The notes under the pieces: generated by a model
Databases searched by the model: none
What the model was told of the DNA's origin: nothing
What the model saw: only the letters and a program-made list of their open reading frames with translations
In this document: one piece after another, positions 37,062 through 46,103 of the stretch
Layout: every line of letters begins with the position of its first letter
Numbering within the stretch: position 1 is the first letter of the stretch
Translations under genes and position numbers: made by a program
From: Massilia sp. PDC64
GTDB taxonomy: Bacteria; Pseudomonadota; Gammaproteobacteria; Burkholderiales; Burkholderiaceae_D
Reading direction: 5' to 3'
NCBI RefSeq assembly: GCF_900101265.1
Contig: NZ_FMZS01000004.1
Span: 62,001 to 126,000, forward strand
DNA: 64,000 nucleotides

Positions 37062-38069
37062 ATGCGTAAACCGTTTTACCAATTTGCCGCCGCCCTCGGC
37101 CTCGCTTCCCTCGTCGCCGCCGCGCCCGCATACGCGGAAGGCAAGCTGCGCGTCGCCCAGCAGTTCGGGATCACCTATCTGCTGCTGAACGTCGCGCAGG
37201 ACCAGAAGCTCATCGAAAAACACGGCCAGAAACTGGGCGTGCCCGTGTCGGTCGAATGGGTCCAGCTCTCGGGCGGCAATGCCGTCAACGATGCGCTGCT
37301 GTCCGGCTCCATCGACGTGGCCGGCGCCGGCGTCGGGCCGCTGCTAACGATCTGGGACCGCACGGCGGGCCGCCAGAACGTGAAAGGCGTCGCCTCGCTC
37401 GGCAATTATCCGTACTACCTCGTGTCGACGAATCCGGACGTCAAGACGATCGCCGACTTCACGGACAAGGACCGCATCGCGTTGCCGGCCGTTACCGTGT
37501 CGGTGCAGGCCCGCTTCCTGCAGATGGCCGCCGCCAAGCGCTGGGGCACGTCCGAGTTCGCGCGCCTGGACCGGCTCACGCAAACGGTGCCGCATCCGGA
37601 CGCCGCGGCCGCCGTCATTGCGGGCCGCACGGAGATCAACGGCCACTTCGCCACGCCGCCGTTCCAGGAACAGGAACTGGCCGGTAATCCGAAGGCCCAT
37701 ATCGTACTGAATTCGTATGACGTGCTGGGCGGCCCGAGTTCCGGCACCGTGTTGTACGCCACCGAAAAATACGTCAAGGAGAATCCGAAGACGACACGCG
37801 CCTTCATCGACGCGCTGGCCGAGGCGGCCGACATCGCGACGAAGAACCCGGAGCTGGCGGCCGATGCGTACCTCCGCGTGACGAAGGCGAAGATCGACCG
37901 CGCCTTCCTCGTCAAGATCCTGAAGAATCCCCAGTTCCAGTACAAGGTCGCGCCGACGAACACGTACGGCCTCGCACAATTCCTGTTCCAGGCGGGCGCC
38001 ATCAAGAAGCAGCCGGCGACGTGGCGCGACTACTTCTTCGATCACCCGGCGCTGGCGTCGGGCAGCTGA
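37062..38069 (+). CDS. ABC transporter substrate-binding protein (sulfonate/taurine type)
   Basis: 335-residue periplasmic binding protein; signal peptide MRKPFYQFAAALGLASLVAAAPAYA. It has the NMT1/SsuA-TauA fold: GSIDVAGAGVGPLLTIWDR, then AGRTEINGHFATPPFQEQEL and the C-terminal YGLAQFLFQAGAIKK. The family binds aliphatic sulfonates, nitrate, bicarbonate or thiamine precursors. The dioxygenase upstream favours a sulfonate or sulfate ester. It is the second gene of a four-gene operon, 19 bp after the dioxygenase and 10 bp before the ATPase. Confidence 0.85.
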   Translation: MRKPFYQFAAALGLASLVAAAPAYAEGKLRVAQQFGITYLLLNVAQDQKLIEKHGQKLGVPVSVEWVQLSGGNAVNDALLSGSIDVAGAGVGPLLTIWDRTAGRQNVKGVASLGNYPYYLVSTNPDVKTIADFTDKDRIALPAVTVSVQARFLQMAAAKRWGTSEFARLDRLTQTVPHPDAAAAVIAGRTEINGHFATPPFQEQELAGNPKAHIVLNSYDVLGGPSSGTVLYATEKYVKENPKTTRAFIDALAEAADIATKNPELAADAYLRVTKAKIDRAFLVKILKNPQFQYKVAPTNTYGLAQFLFQAGAIKKQPATWRDYFFDHPALASGS

Positions 38070-38079
38070 GGACATCGTC

Positions 38080-38901
38080 ATGAACGTGCTCCCGTTCCAG
38101 GTCGTGCCCAATGCGCCGCTGCTGCGGGCGCAGGGCGTCACCATCGAATACCCCGCCGCGCAGGGCGTCGTGCGGGCCACGCACGACGTCAGCTTCGACG
38201 TGTGGCGGGGCGACCGCTTCGTGCTGCTGGGGCCTTCCGGCTGCGGCAAGTCGACGTTGCTGAAGGCGGTCGGCGGCTTCATCGCGCCGCGCGCCGGCAG
38301 CCTGCAACTGGACGGGCGCGACATCACGGGACCGGGCCGCGACCGCATCGTCGTGTTCCAGGAATTCGACCAGCTGGCGCCGTGGAAGACGGTGCGCCAG
38401 AACGTCATGTTCCCGCTGCTGGCCGGGAAGACGCCGAAGCGCGAGGCCGAGGCGCGTGCGTTGTACTGGATCGAAAAGGTCGGCCTGTCGCGCTTCCTGG
38501 ACGCCTATCCGCACACCCTGTCGGGCGGAATGAAGGCGCGCGTGGCGATCGCACGGGCGCTGGCGATGCAGCCGGAGATCCTGCTCATGGACGAGCCGTT
38601 CGCCGCGCTCGACGCGCTCACGCGGCGGCGCATGCACGAGGAGTTGCAGGCGCTGTGGGAAGAGGTGCGGTTCACGATGCTGTTCGTGACGCATTCGATC
38701 GAAGAGGCGCTCGTCGTCGGCAACCGCATCCTGCTGCTGTCGCCGCACCCGGGCCGCGTGCGGGCGGAAATCAACAGCCACCAGTTCGGGCTGCACAGCG
38801 CGGGCGGCGCGGAATTCCAGGCCGCCGCGGGGCGGATCCACGACCTGCTGTTCGGCCGCGGCGAAGCGGAAGAAGACAGCGCGCGGGCGGTGCAGTCATG
38901 A
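38080..38901 (+). CDS. ABC transporter ATP-binding protein
   Basis: 273 residues. Complete ABC ATPase motifs: Walker A GPSGCGKST, Q-loop VFQEFDQLAPW, signature LSGGMKARVAIARAL, Walker B ILLMDEPFAALDA and switch His in FVTHSIEEA. It belongs to the nitrate/sulfonate/taurine (SsuB/TauB) group. It energises import by the permease that follows; the stop overlaps the permease start (ATGA). Confidence 0.9.
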   Translation: MNVLPFQVVPNAPLLRAQGVTIEYPAAQGVVRATHDVSFDVWRGDRFVLLGPSGCGKSTLLKAVGGFIAPRAGSLQLDGRDITGPGRDRIVVFQEFDQLAPWKTVRQNVMFPLLAGKTPKREAEARALYWIEKVGLSRFLDAYPHTLSGGMKARVAIARALAMQPEILLMDEPFAALDALTRRRMHEELQALWEEVRFTMLFVTHSIEEALVVGNRILLLSPHPGRVRAEINSHQFGLHSAGGAEFQAAAGRIHDLLFGRGEAEEDSARAVQS

Positions 38902-39776
38902 GCGCCGTCCTGAGGAACGAGCCGCCCGTCCGGCCCGAATACGTACTGCCGCTCGTCCCGGCGCCCGCGGGCACGGCACCGCGCCCGTATCCGCTGGCGC
39001 TGCGCTTGTGGCGCTCCGGCTGGCCGCGCAAGGCCGTACTGCTGGCCGTGCTGGCCGCCGTGTGGGAAGCGGCCGCGCGCTGGGCCGGCAACGACCTGCT
39101 GCTGCCTGGCTTCCTGCAGACGGCGCGCGCGCTGATCGACGGTGTCGCGTCCGGCGAACTGCCGCGCTACGTGGGCGTGTCGTTGTGGACGCTGCTGCAG
39201 GGGTATGCGGCCGGCGTGGCGGGAGCGTTCGTCCTCACGACACTGGCCATGTCCACCCGCATCGGCCGCGACGTGCTGGAGACGCTGACGGCGATGCTGA
39301 ACCCGCTGCCCGCCATCGCGCTGCTGCCGCTGGCGCTGCTGTGGTTCGGCCTGGGGCAGGGGAGCCTGGTCTTCGTGCTGATGCATTCCGTGCTGTGGCC
39401 CCTCGCCCTGGCGACGTACGCGGGCTTCCGCGCCGTGCCGGAGACGCTGCGCATGGCCGGGCGTAACTACGGCCTCGGGTCGTTCGCCATCGTCACGCAG
39501 ATCCTCGTGCCGGCCGCGCTGCCCGCGATCCTGTCCGGTCTCAAGATCGGCTGGGCATTCGCGTGGCGCACGCTGATCGCGGCGGAACTCGTGTTCGGCA
39601 CGACGTCGGGCAAGGGCGGTCTTGGCTGGTACATCTATCAGAGCCGCAACGAGTTGTTCACGGACCGCGTGTTCGCGGGACTGGCCGCCGTCATCGCGAT
39701 CGGCCTGCTGTTCGAGCACCTCGTGTTCCAGTCGGTGGAACGGCTGACGATCCGGCGCTGGGGGATGCAACGCTGA
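38898..39776 (+). CDS. ABC transporter permease (sulfonate/taurine type)
   Basis: 292 residues with six or more TM helices after a Pro-rich cytoplasmic N-terminus. The BPD_transp_1 domain contains the EAA-loop AGRNYGLGSFAIVTQILVPAALPAILSGLKIG that contacts the ATPase. It is the inner-membrane channel of the importer. It is translationally coupled to the ATPase and is the last gene of the dioxygenase/ABC operon. No clear terminator follows. Confidence 0.9.
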   Translation: MSAVLRNEPPVRPEYVLPLVPAPAGTAPRPYPLALRLWRSGWPRKAVLLAVLAAVWEAAARWAGNDLLLPGFLQTARALIDGVASGELPRYVGVSLWTLLQGYAAGVAGAFVLTTLAMSTRIGRDVLETLTAMLNPLPAIALLPLALLWFGLGQGSLVFVLMHSVLWPLALATYAGFRAVPETLRMAGRNYGLGSFAIVTQILVPAALPAILSGLKIGWAFAWRTLIAAELVFGTTSGKGGLGWYIYQSRNELFTDRVFAGLAAVIAIGLLFEHLVFQSVERLTIRRWGMQR

Positions 39777-39806
39777 CAACGGGCGCGCACGCGTGATGTA
39801 AATATA

Positions 39807-39836
39807 TTGTCAACGTGGCGGGGCGGAGGGTACTAT
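39807..39836 (+). promoter_or_regulatory. Sigma70-type promoter of the hybrid kinase gene
   Basis: TTGTCA (39807-39812) and TACTAT (39831-39836), 18 bp apart, lie in a short AT-rich stretch. The expected transcription start is near 39843, 26 bp before the ATG at 39869. This argues against a GTG start at 39815. Confidence 0.6.
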
Positions 39837-39868
39837 TTTACGTTTCCCATCCGCGCTGCCTCCCACGC

Positions 39869-42397
39869 ATGAACGAGTTCCCGAACGCGTCCGACCTGTC
39901 GACGGTCGAGCAGGTCAAGTCGAGCCGTCCCTACCGCGACCTGCTGCGCCTGTTCGAGCAGGCCCCCGGCTTCGTGTGCTTTTTCCGCGGCCCGCAGCAC
40001 GTGTACGAATTGCAGAACCACGCGCACCACCGGCTGGCGGGATTCCGCGACATCATCGGCAAGCCGGTGCGCGAGGCATTGCCGGAGCTCGAGGGCCAGC
40101 AGTTCTTCGAGCTGCTCGACCAGGTGTTCGCCAGCGGCCAGGCCTTCGTCGGCCAGGCGTTGCCGCTGGCCGTGGCGCCGGCGAGCGGCGGGCCCGCGAC
40201 GCTGCGCTACATCGACTTCGTGTACCAGCCCATCGTCGACGAAGGCGGCGCCGTCGTGGGTATCTTCTCGCAAGGGAACGACGTCACGGAGCGCGTGCTG
40301 GCCGAGGAACAGCTGCGCCGCAAGCAGGACGAGCTGGAACGCATGGTCGAGGAACGCACGCGCGCGCTGGCCGACGCCCACGCGGCGCTGAAGCTGGCCA
40401 ACGAACTGCAGGGCGACAAGATGCACCTGCAGCGCCTGTTCGAACAGGCGCCCGGTTTCATCTGCGTGCTGCGCGGGCCGGACCACGTGTACGAACTGGC
40501 CAACGCCGCCTACCGGCAGCTGATCGGCGGCCGCGAGCTGATCGGCCTGCCGCTGCGCGCCGTGCTGCCCGAGATCGAGCACCAGGGCTTCGGCGAGCTG
40601 CTCGACAACGTCTACCGCACGGGCCGGCCCTACATCGGGCGCGCGGCGCCGGTCGAACTGCATAACGACCCGGCGCAGGGCCCGGAGCTGCGCTACCTCG
40701 ACTTCATCTACCAGCCCGTGCTCGATCCAACGGGCCAGGTCATCGGCATCTTCGTGCAGGGCAGCGACGTGACGGAACAGAAGCACGCGCAGGACGCGTT
40801 GAACCGCCACCAGGCGGAGCTGGAAACCCTGGTCTCGGAACGTACGGCCGAACTGACCGTGGCGCAGGAAGCCCTGCAGCGCTCTCAGAAGCTGGAAGCG
40901 ATCGGCAAGCTGACGGGCGGCGTGGCGCACGATTTCAACAACATCCTGCAGGTCGTCGGCGGCAACCTGGAACTGCTGCAGCATCGCGGCGCGGACGCCG
41001 GCGTGCAGAACCTGTTGCAGGTGGCGCTGCACGCCGTCCAGCGCGGCGGCAAGCTGTGTTCGCAGCTGCTCGCGTTCGCGCGCCGGCAACCGTTGCAGCC
41101 GGTCGTCGTGAACCCGGCCCGCGTCGTGGCCGACATGGACGATCTGCTGCGGCGTGCGCTGGGCGAGACGATCCAGATCGAGACCGTGCGCGCCGGCGGC
41201 CTGTGGAACACGGTGGTCGACCCGAACCAGCTGGAAAACGTGATCCTGAACCTGGCCATCAATGCGCGCGACGCGATGCCGAACGGCGGGCGGCTGACGA
41301 TCGAGATCGCCAACGCCATGCTGGACGACGGCTATGTCGCGGCGGAGCCGGATGTGAAACCCGGCCAGTACGTGATGATCGCGGTGTCCGACACCGGCTG
41401 CGGCATGGCGCGCGACGTGCTCGAACGCGCCTGCGAGCCGTTCTTCACGACCAAGCCGGAAGGCGTGGGCACGGGCCTGGGCCTGTCGATGGCCTACGGT
41501 TTCGTCAAGCAGACGGGCGGGCACTTCCGCATCTACAGCGAACCCGGGGAAGGCACGACGGTCAGGCTGTATTTCCCGCGCACTTTCGAAGCGGAGAGCG
41601 CGACGGTGCGCCTGTCCGACGTCGCGCCCGTGGGCGGCACCGAGACGATCCTCGTCGTCGAGGACGACCCGGCCGTGCAGGGGACCGTCGTCGAGATGCT
41701 GGGCAGCCTGGGCTACCGTGTGCTGAAGGCCGACAATGCGACGGACGCCTACGGCATCGTCAGGAGCGGCCTGCCGATCGACCTGCTGTTCACCGACGTC
41801 GTCATGCCCGGACCGATGCGCAGCCCGGAACTCGCGCGCCAGGCGCGGGCGCTGCTGCCCAACCTTGCCGTGCTGTTCACGTCCGGTTACACGCAGAACG
41901 CCATCGTGCACGGCGGCCGGCTCGATCCCGGCGTGGAACTGCTGTCCAAGCCGTACGGCCGCGAGCAGCTCGCGCGCAAGGTGCGCCACCTGCTGGCCAA
42001 CCGGCCGGGCACCGCGGCGCCGCCCGCCGCGCCGGTGCCGGCTGCCGCCCGGCGCGTGCGCGTGCTCGTCGCCGAGGACAATCCCGACCTGCTGGAGATG
42101 GCGTGCACCCTGTTCGAGGCGCTGGGCCAGGACGTGCACGGCGCGGCCAGCGTGGACGCTGCGCTGGCCCGGCTGGAAGAGGACACGTTCGACATCCTGT
42201 TCACCGACATCGACCTGGCCGGGCAGTCCGGCATCGAACTCGCCCGGCGCGCCGTCGAGCGTCATTCGCGCCTCGCGGTCGTGTTCGCGTCCGGCTACGG
42301 CGCGCCGGACCGGGGGAGCGCCGGCTTCGCGTTCGACGTCGTCGCCAAGCCGTACCGGCTCGACGACTTGCGTGCCATGCTGGCACGGCTCGCGTGA
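39869..42397 (+). CDS. Hybrid histidine kinase: PAS-PAS-HisKA-HATPase-REC-REC
   Basis: 842 residues, no TM helices, so cytoplasmic. Two PAS domains (about 25-140 and 180-300) are clearly duplicated: both begin LFEQAPGF and keep GP-HVYEL. The kinase core has phosphoacceptor H354 in GGVAHDFNN and ATP-site motifs NLAINARDAM, DTGCGM and GTGLGLSM. Two receiver domains carry D643 (LLFTDVVMPG) and D780 (ILFTDIDLAG). The AHDFNN H-box belongs to the HWE-free, HisKA_4-like hybrid class common in soil proteobacteria. It probably relays to an unlinked regulator or phosphotransferase. The signal is unknown. ATG 39869 is chosen because the promoter lies over the earlier GTG. Confidence 0.9.
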   Translation: MNEFPNASDLSTVEQVKSSRPYRDLLRLFEQAPGFVCFFRGPQHVYELQNHAHHRLAGFRDIIGKPVREALPELEGQQFFELLDQVFASGQAFVGQALPLAVAPASGGPATLRYIDFVYQPIVDEGGAVVGIFSQGNDVTERVLAEEQLRRKQDELERMVEERTRALADAHAALKLANELQGDKMHLQRLFEQAPGFICVLRGPDHVYELANAAYRQLIGGRELIGLPLRAVLPEIEHQGFGELLDNVYRTGRPYIGRAAPVELHNDPAQGPELRYLDFIYQPVLDPTGQVIGIFVQGSDVTEQKHAQDALNRHQAELETLVSERTAELTVAQEALQRSQKLEAIGKLTGGVAHDFNNILQVVGGNLELLQHRGADAGVQNLLQVALHAVQRGGKLCSQLLAFARRQPLQPVVVNPARVVADMDDLLRRALGETIQIETVRAGGLWNTVVDPNQLENVILNLAINARDAMPNGGRLTIEIANAMLDDGYVAAEPDVKPGQYVMIAVSDTGCGMARDVLERACEPFFTTKPEGVGTGLGLSMAYGFVKQTGGHFRIYSEPGEGTTVRLYFPRTFEAESATVRLSDVAPVGGTETILVVEDDPAVQGTVVEMLGSLGYRVLKADNATDAYGIVRSGLPIDLLFTDVVMPGPMRSPELARQARALLPNLAVLFTSGYTQNAIVHGGRLDPGVELLSKPYGREQLARKVRHLLANRPGTAAPPAAPVPAAARRVRVLVAEDNPDLLEMACTLFEALGQDVHGAASVDAALARLEEDTFDILFTDIDLAGQSGIELARRAVERHSRLAVVFASGYGAPDRGSAGFAFDVVAKPYRLDDLRAMLARLA

Positions 42398-42440
42398 CGC
42401 CGGTTTGCACGCGCGCGCCGGATCGGTTAGCATCCGCGGG

Positions 42441-42743
42441 ATGACTTTCCTGAACGTTCCCTACGCAGAAAAAGACGAAGCCCGCGCCCTCGGTGCCCGC
42501 TGGAACCCCGGCCGCAAGCGCTGGTACGTGCCCACGGGCGTCGCGCTCGAACCCTTCCAGAAATGGCTGAAGGAGGGCGCGCCGTCCGGCCGCGCCGACT
42601 CGGCCGCCGCCAAGGTCGTCGTCGGCGCCAACTACATCGAACTGGACCACGACTGCAATCCGTTCGAGCCTTGCGCCGAGTGCGCGAAGGCGCTCGCCGG
42701 CACGCCCTGGGAGCAGGCGCGTGCGGCACTCCTGAAACGTTAA
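42441..42743 (+). CDS. DUF5710 domain protein
   Basis: 100 residues. The N-terminal half is a DUF5710-type domain (NVPYAEKDEARALGARWNP...RWYVP), a small module often attached to DNA-processing or plasmid proteins but also found alone. The C-terminal half has a CNPFEPCAEC cysteine cluster that could bind metal. Function is unknown. The stop codon shares the palindrome TTAA with the stop of the convergent amidohydrolase. Confidence 0.8.
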   Translation: MTFLNVPYAEKDEARALGARWNPGRKRWYVPTGVALEPFQKWLKEGAPSGRADSAAAKVVVGANYIELDHDCNPFEPCAECAKALAGTPWEQARAALLKR

Positions 42744-44035
42744 GGCTGGGCCAGCACGCCCAGCACGGCGAGGCTCATGGCCTGGGCCGCCGTCTTGATC
42801 GACGGTTCCGGCACGGGCGCGTAGAACGGCGAATGGTTGAACGCGAGGGGCTTGCCGCCCGCGCGCTGCGCGTCCGCGACGGCCTGCGGCGCATACACGC
42901 CCGTGAAGAAGAACATGGACGGGATGCCTTCGTTCGCGTATGCCGAAAAATCCTCGCTGGCCGTCATCGCGGGCATGCGCACCGCGTTCTTCGCCCCGAA
43001 CGCGTCCTGGAAAATCGCTTCCGTCCTGCGCACGAGCGCGGCGTCGTTGACGATGGCGGCACCGCCCGGGATCAGGCGCACGTCGGGCGCGGGTGCGTCG
43101 GCCATCGCGGCCGAGGCGTTGGCCACGCGGCGCACGCCGTCCAGCAGCTTCGCCCGGACTTCCGGGCTGTACGAGCGGATCGTGCCGCGTACCTGCACCG
43201 TGTCGGGAATGATGTTCCCCACCGTCCCGCCCTGGATCGCGCCGATCGTCACGACGCCGAATTCCTTCGGATCCTTCTCGCGGCTCACGACCGTCTGTAC
43301 GTCGACGATGAAGCGCGCGGCGATGGCGATCGGGTCGATCGCCTTGTCCGGTGCCGAACCGTGGCCGCCGCGGCCCCTGAACTGGATCTCCAGCGCGTCC
43401 GAGTTGGACGACACGGGTCCGGCCTCGAAGCCTACCGTGCCGTACGCGAGCGGCCAGGAGTGGAGGGCGAACGCATAGTCCGGTTTCGGGAAGCGCCTGA
43501 ACAGGCCGTCGTCCAGCATGGCGCGGGCGCCCGACACGGTCTCCTCGGCCGGCTGGGCGATGAACATCAGCGTGCCTTGCCACTGCCGCTTCAATTCGAC
43601 GAGCGTGCGCGCGGCGCCGAGCCAGGCGGCCATGTGCACGTCGTGGCCGCAGCTGTGCGTCGTGAACGTCGTCCCGTCCTGCGTGCGGGTGCGGCTCGCG
43701 TACGGCAGGCCCGTCTTCTCTTCCATCGGCAGCCCGTCCAGCTCCGTGCGCACGAGGACCGTGGGGCCCGCACCGTTGCGGAAAATCGCGACGAGGCCCG
43801 TGAGTCCGACCTTCTCCGTCACCTCGAAGCCCAGCTTGCGCATCTCGGCCGCCAGCCTGCCGGCCGTGCGCACTTCCTGGAACGCGATCTCCGGGTGCGC
43901 GTGCAAGTCCTTGTAGACGCCGTCCAGCCACGGGTACATGCCGTCGACCTTGCCGGCGACTTCCGTTTTCAGTGGTGCGGACGATGCGGCGCCGGCCAGC
44001 GCGAGCAACAGGAGGGAGACGGCGGTTCGTTTCAA
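42740..44035 (-). CDS. Exported M20 family amidohydrolase/peptidase
   Basis: About 431 residues. Signal peptide KRTAVSLLLLALAGAASSA precedes an M20D amidohydrolase: HAHPEIAFQE, the metal motif SCGHDVHMAAWLGAA, catalytic PAEE, lid-domain RGRGGHGSAPDKAIDP and C-terminal GIPSMFFFTGVY. Such enzymes hydrolyse N-acyl amino acids, hippurate or dipeptides; the periplasmic location suggests scavenging of exported or environmental acyl amino acids. A TTG at 44035 is taken as start for its GAGG ribosome site and ideal signal peptide. An in-frame ATG at 44077 gives a longer basic N-terminus and is the alternative. It is convergent with DUF5710. Confidence 0.87.
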   Translation of the reverse strand: MKRTAVSLLLLALAGAASSAPLKTEVAGKVDGMYPWLDGVYKDLHAHPEIAFQEVRTAGRLAAEMRKLGFEVTEKVGLTGLVAIFRNGAGPTVLVRTELDGLPMEEKTGLPYASRTRTQDGTTFTTHSCGHDVHMAAWLGAARTLVELKRQWQGTLMFIAQPAEETVSGARAMLDDGLFRRFPKPDYAFALHSWPLAYGTVGFEAGPVSSNSDALEIQFRGRGGHGSAPDKAIDPIAIAARFIVDVQTVVSREKDPKEFGVVTIGAIQGGTVGNIIPDTVQVRGTIRSYSPEVRAKLLDGVRRVANASAAMADAPAPDVRLIPGGAAIVNDAALVRRTEAIFQDAFGAKNAVRMPAMTASEDFSAYANEGIPSMFFFTGVYAPQAVADAQRAGGKPLAFNHSPFYAPVPEPSIKTAAQAMSLAVLGVLAQP

Positions 44036-44081
44036 GGCGGGCCTCTTCGAGCGGTGACGAAAAGGCAAGCCTAGCATGGGC

Positions 44082-45794
44082 TCACGACGCCATGCAAACC
44101 CGGTTGCGTCCGCCGTGCTTGGCGTCGTACAGCGCGCGGTCGGCCGCATGCACGAGCGTGTGCGCATCCTCGCCGTGGGCCGGCCACAGCGCGATCCCAA
44201 ACGATGCGGTCACCTGCGGGAGCGCGGCGTCCGCGTGATGCAGCTGGAGGGCGGAAATCGTCTTGCGGAGCGTTTCGGCGCACGTGCGGGCGGCGGCGGC
44301 ATCGCATTCGGGCAGGACGAGCACCAGTTCCTCACCGCCGTAGCGGCACGCGATGTCGCTGCGGCGCACGCCCTCGCGCAGGCAGCGCCCGACGGTGCGC
44401 AGGACCAGGTCGCCCGCTTCGTGCCCGTACGTGTCGTTCATGTGCTTGAAGTGGTCCAGGTCGATCATCACGACGGCCAGCGACGCGCGCATGCGTTCGG
44501 CGCGGAACAGTTCGCGCCGCAGCGTCTCGTCGAAATAGCGGCGGTTGTACAGACCCGTGAGTTCGTCCACGGTGGACTGGCGCCGCAGGACCTCGCGCAG
44601 GTTGATGTTGCTGATGCCGATGGCCAGCTGTTCGCTGATCGTCGTGGCGGCCGCGAGTTCCACCGCGGTGTCCGGGCCGTGCGGCACGCTCACGGAGAGC
44701 AGGCCCAGGACCTCGCCCTGCGAAATCATCGGCACGCACAAGTCGGTGCGGCCGGGCGCGGGCTGGTCGGTGCCCAGATGGGGACAGTGCATGTCGTCGC
44801 CCGCCTGGGCTGCGTGGGCATGGCCGAAGCGCAGTCCCCAGCACTCGGCCGGGTTGACGAGTTCGGGATGGCTGGCGCCGCCGTCCCACACCGCGGCGCG
44901 CTGCAGGTAGTCGCGCGAATTGCGGTACAGGTAGACGGCGCCGCTGCTGCCCGGCAGGACCTTGGGCAGGAAGGCCGGCAATACGCTGTGCAACTCGTCG
45001 GTGCGCGTCAGGCTGTCCATCGCCTGCAGCATCTGCGCGGTGACGGCGAGGCGCTGGCTGCGGGCCTGGCTCTGGCGCGCGTGGTCGGCCTGTGCGTCGG
45101 CGAGCTGGCGCGCATGGTCGGCAGCCTCCTTGCCCGCGCGCAGGCTGCGTGTAACGAGGAACAGGGCACAGCCGATCACGAGCGCGCTGGCGACGCCGGC
45201 GCAGATGCCGAGCACCGTGTTGTAGCCGAGCGTCCTGCTCAGCCGGTCGCGCAACGCAAGCCGCTCGCGTTCCAGCGCGGCCACGCGTTCGCGGATCAGG
45301 AGCCGCAGCCTGTCCATGTCCGCCTTGCCGCCCCGGTTGCTGACGACGGCGGCGGCCGGGGCGAACCCTTCGTCGCGGCGCAGGCGGATCGTCGTGGCCA
45401 GCTCGTCCACCTTGCGCTGCGCCAGCCGTTCGATCTCGTCCAGTGTGGCCTGTTCGGCAAGGCCATCCGCCAGCGGTTTCAGGTCGCGCACGGCGGCGGG
45501 TATCGCGGCCACGCTGGCGTGGTACGGATCGAGAAAGCCGGCATCGCCGGTGATGACATACCCGCGTTGGCCCGTCTCGGCGTCCGTCAGCAGGTCGAGC
45601 AGGCGGTCGTAGGCGCGTTCTTTGTCCACGACCGTTTGCAGCGCGTCCATCGTGGCGTCCGCCGCGCGGCTGGCGAGAAACGGCAGCACGGCCAGACCGG
45701 CGAGGATCGCGAGCATCACGGCGGCCAGCCAGCGCAGCCCGGTACCCGACGATCCCGCAGGAGGCCTGGCTGGAAGGGTGTCGGTAATGAGCAC
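44082..45794 (-). CDS. Membrane diguanylate cyclase: CHASE3-GAF-GGDEF
   Basis: About 570 residues. TM1 (about 24-45), a periplasmic CHASE3 domain (DAETGQRGYVITGD), TM2 (about 195-220), a GAF domain (about 240-390) and a GGDEF domain with VDELTGLYNRRYFDE, DLDHFKHMNDTYGH and active-site RYGGEEL. It makes cyclic di-GMP in response to an unknown extracytoplasmic cue. No RxxD inhibitory site is evident just before GGEEL. GTG 45794 is chosen because GAGGAG lies 6 bp upstream; ATG 45824 has no ribosome site. It is divergent from the GGDEF/EAL gene across 309 bp. Confidence 0.88.
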   Translation of the reverse strand: MLITDTLPARPPAGSSGTGLRWLAAVMLAILAGLAVLPFLASRAADATMDALQTVVDKERAYDRLLDLLTDAETGQRGYVITGDAGFLDPYHASVAAIPAAVRDLKPLADGLAEQATLDEIERLAQRKVDELATTIRLRRDEGFAPAAAVVSNRGGKADMDRLRLLIRERVAALERERLALRDRLSRTLGYNTVLGICAGVASALVIGCALFLVTRSLRAGKEAADHARQLADAQADHARQSQARSQRLAVTAQMLQAMDSLTRTDELHSVLPAFLPKVLPGSSGAVYLYRNSRDYLQRAAVWDGGASHPELVNPAECWGLRFGHAHAAQAGDDMHCPHLGTDQPAPGRTDLCVPMISQGEVLGLLSVSVPHGPDTAVELAAATTISEQLAIGISNINLREVLRRQSTVDELTGLYNRRYFDETLRRELFRAERMRASLAVVMIDLDHFKHMNDTYGHEAGDLVLRTVGRCLREGVRRSDIACRYGGEELVLVLPECDAAAARTCAETLRKTISALQLHHADAALPQVTASFGIALWPAHGEDAHTLVHAADRALYDAKHGGRNRVCMAS

Positions 45795-46103
45795 GGCCGC
45801 TCCTCGGTTCGCGTGCGGTGGCATTGTCGAGGCCGCACATCGCCGACATTTTGCATCAACCGAAAGTAGTTGCACAAGTATTAACTGATGGAAATGACGA
45901 TGTTGATGTGGAAACCTGCAGGAAAGGGTGTAGATGTGGCAAGAATGTGTTGGATTTGCCGACAAAAATACGAAAAAAAGTTGCCGCACGTAAATCGCCG
46001 GGTGTCGCCGATGCTATAGTGGGATTGCCCAACCCCGCACACGATTTCCCGGCCCGATCCCTGCCAGCCACCGGCGCGCCGCCGCAACGGCGCCACATCG
46101 ATC
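45795..46103. other. 309-bp divergent intergenic region of the cyclic-di-GMP genes
   Basis: No gene is supported. The part from about 45840 to 46020 is strikingly AT-rich for this genome and so probably holds both promoters. TATAGT at 46014-46019 is a -10 candidate for the plus-strand gene but lacks a well-placed -35. I see no GEMM-type cyclic-di-GMP riboswitch motif. Confidence 0.5.

Noticed and set aside
39815..39868. GTG at 39815 as start of the hybrid kinase
   Set aside because: It lies between the -35 and -10 of a good promoter; the ATG at 39869 gives a sensible 5' leader.
45795..46103. Cyclic-di-GMP riboswitch in the AT-rich intergenic region
   Set aside because: I could not find the conserved GEMM core sequences or tetraloop-receptor pattern.
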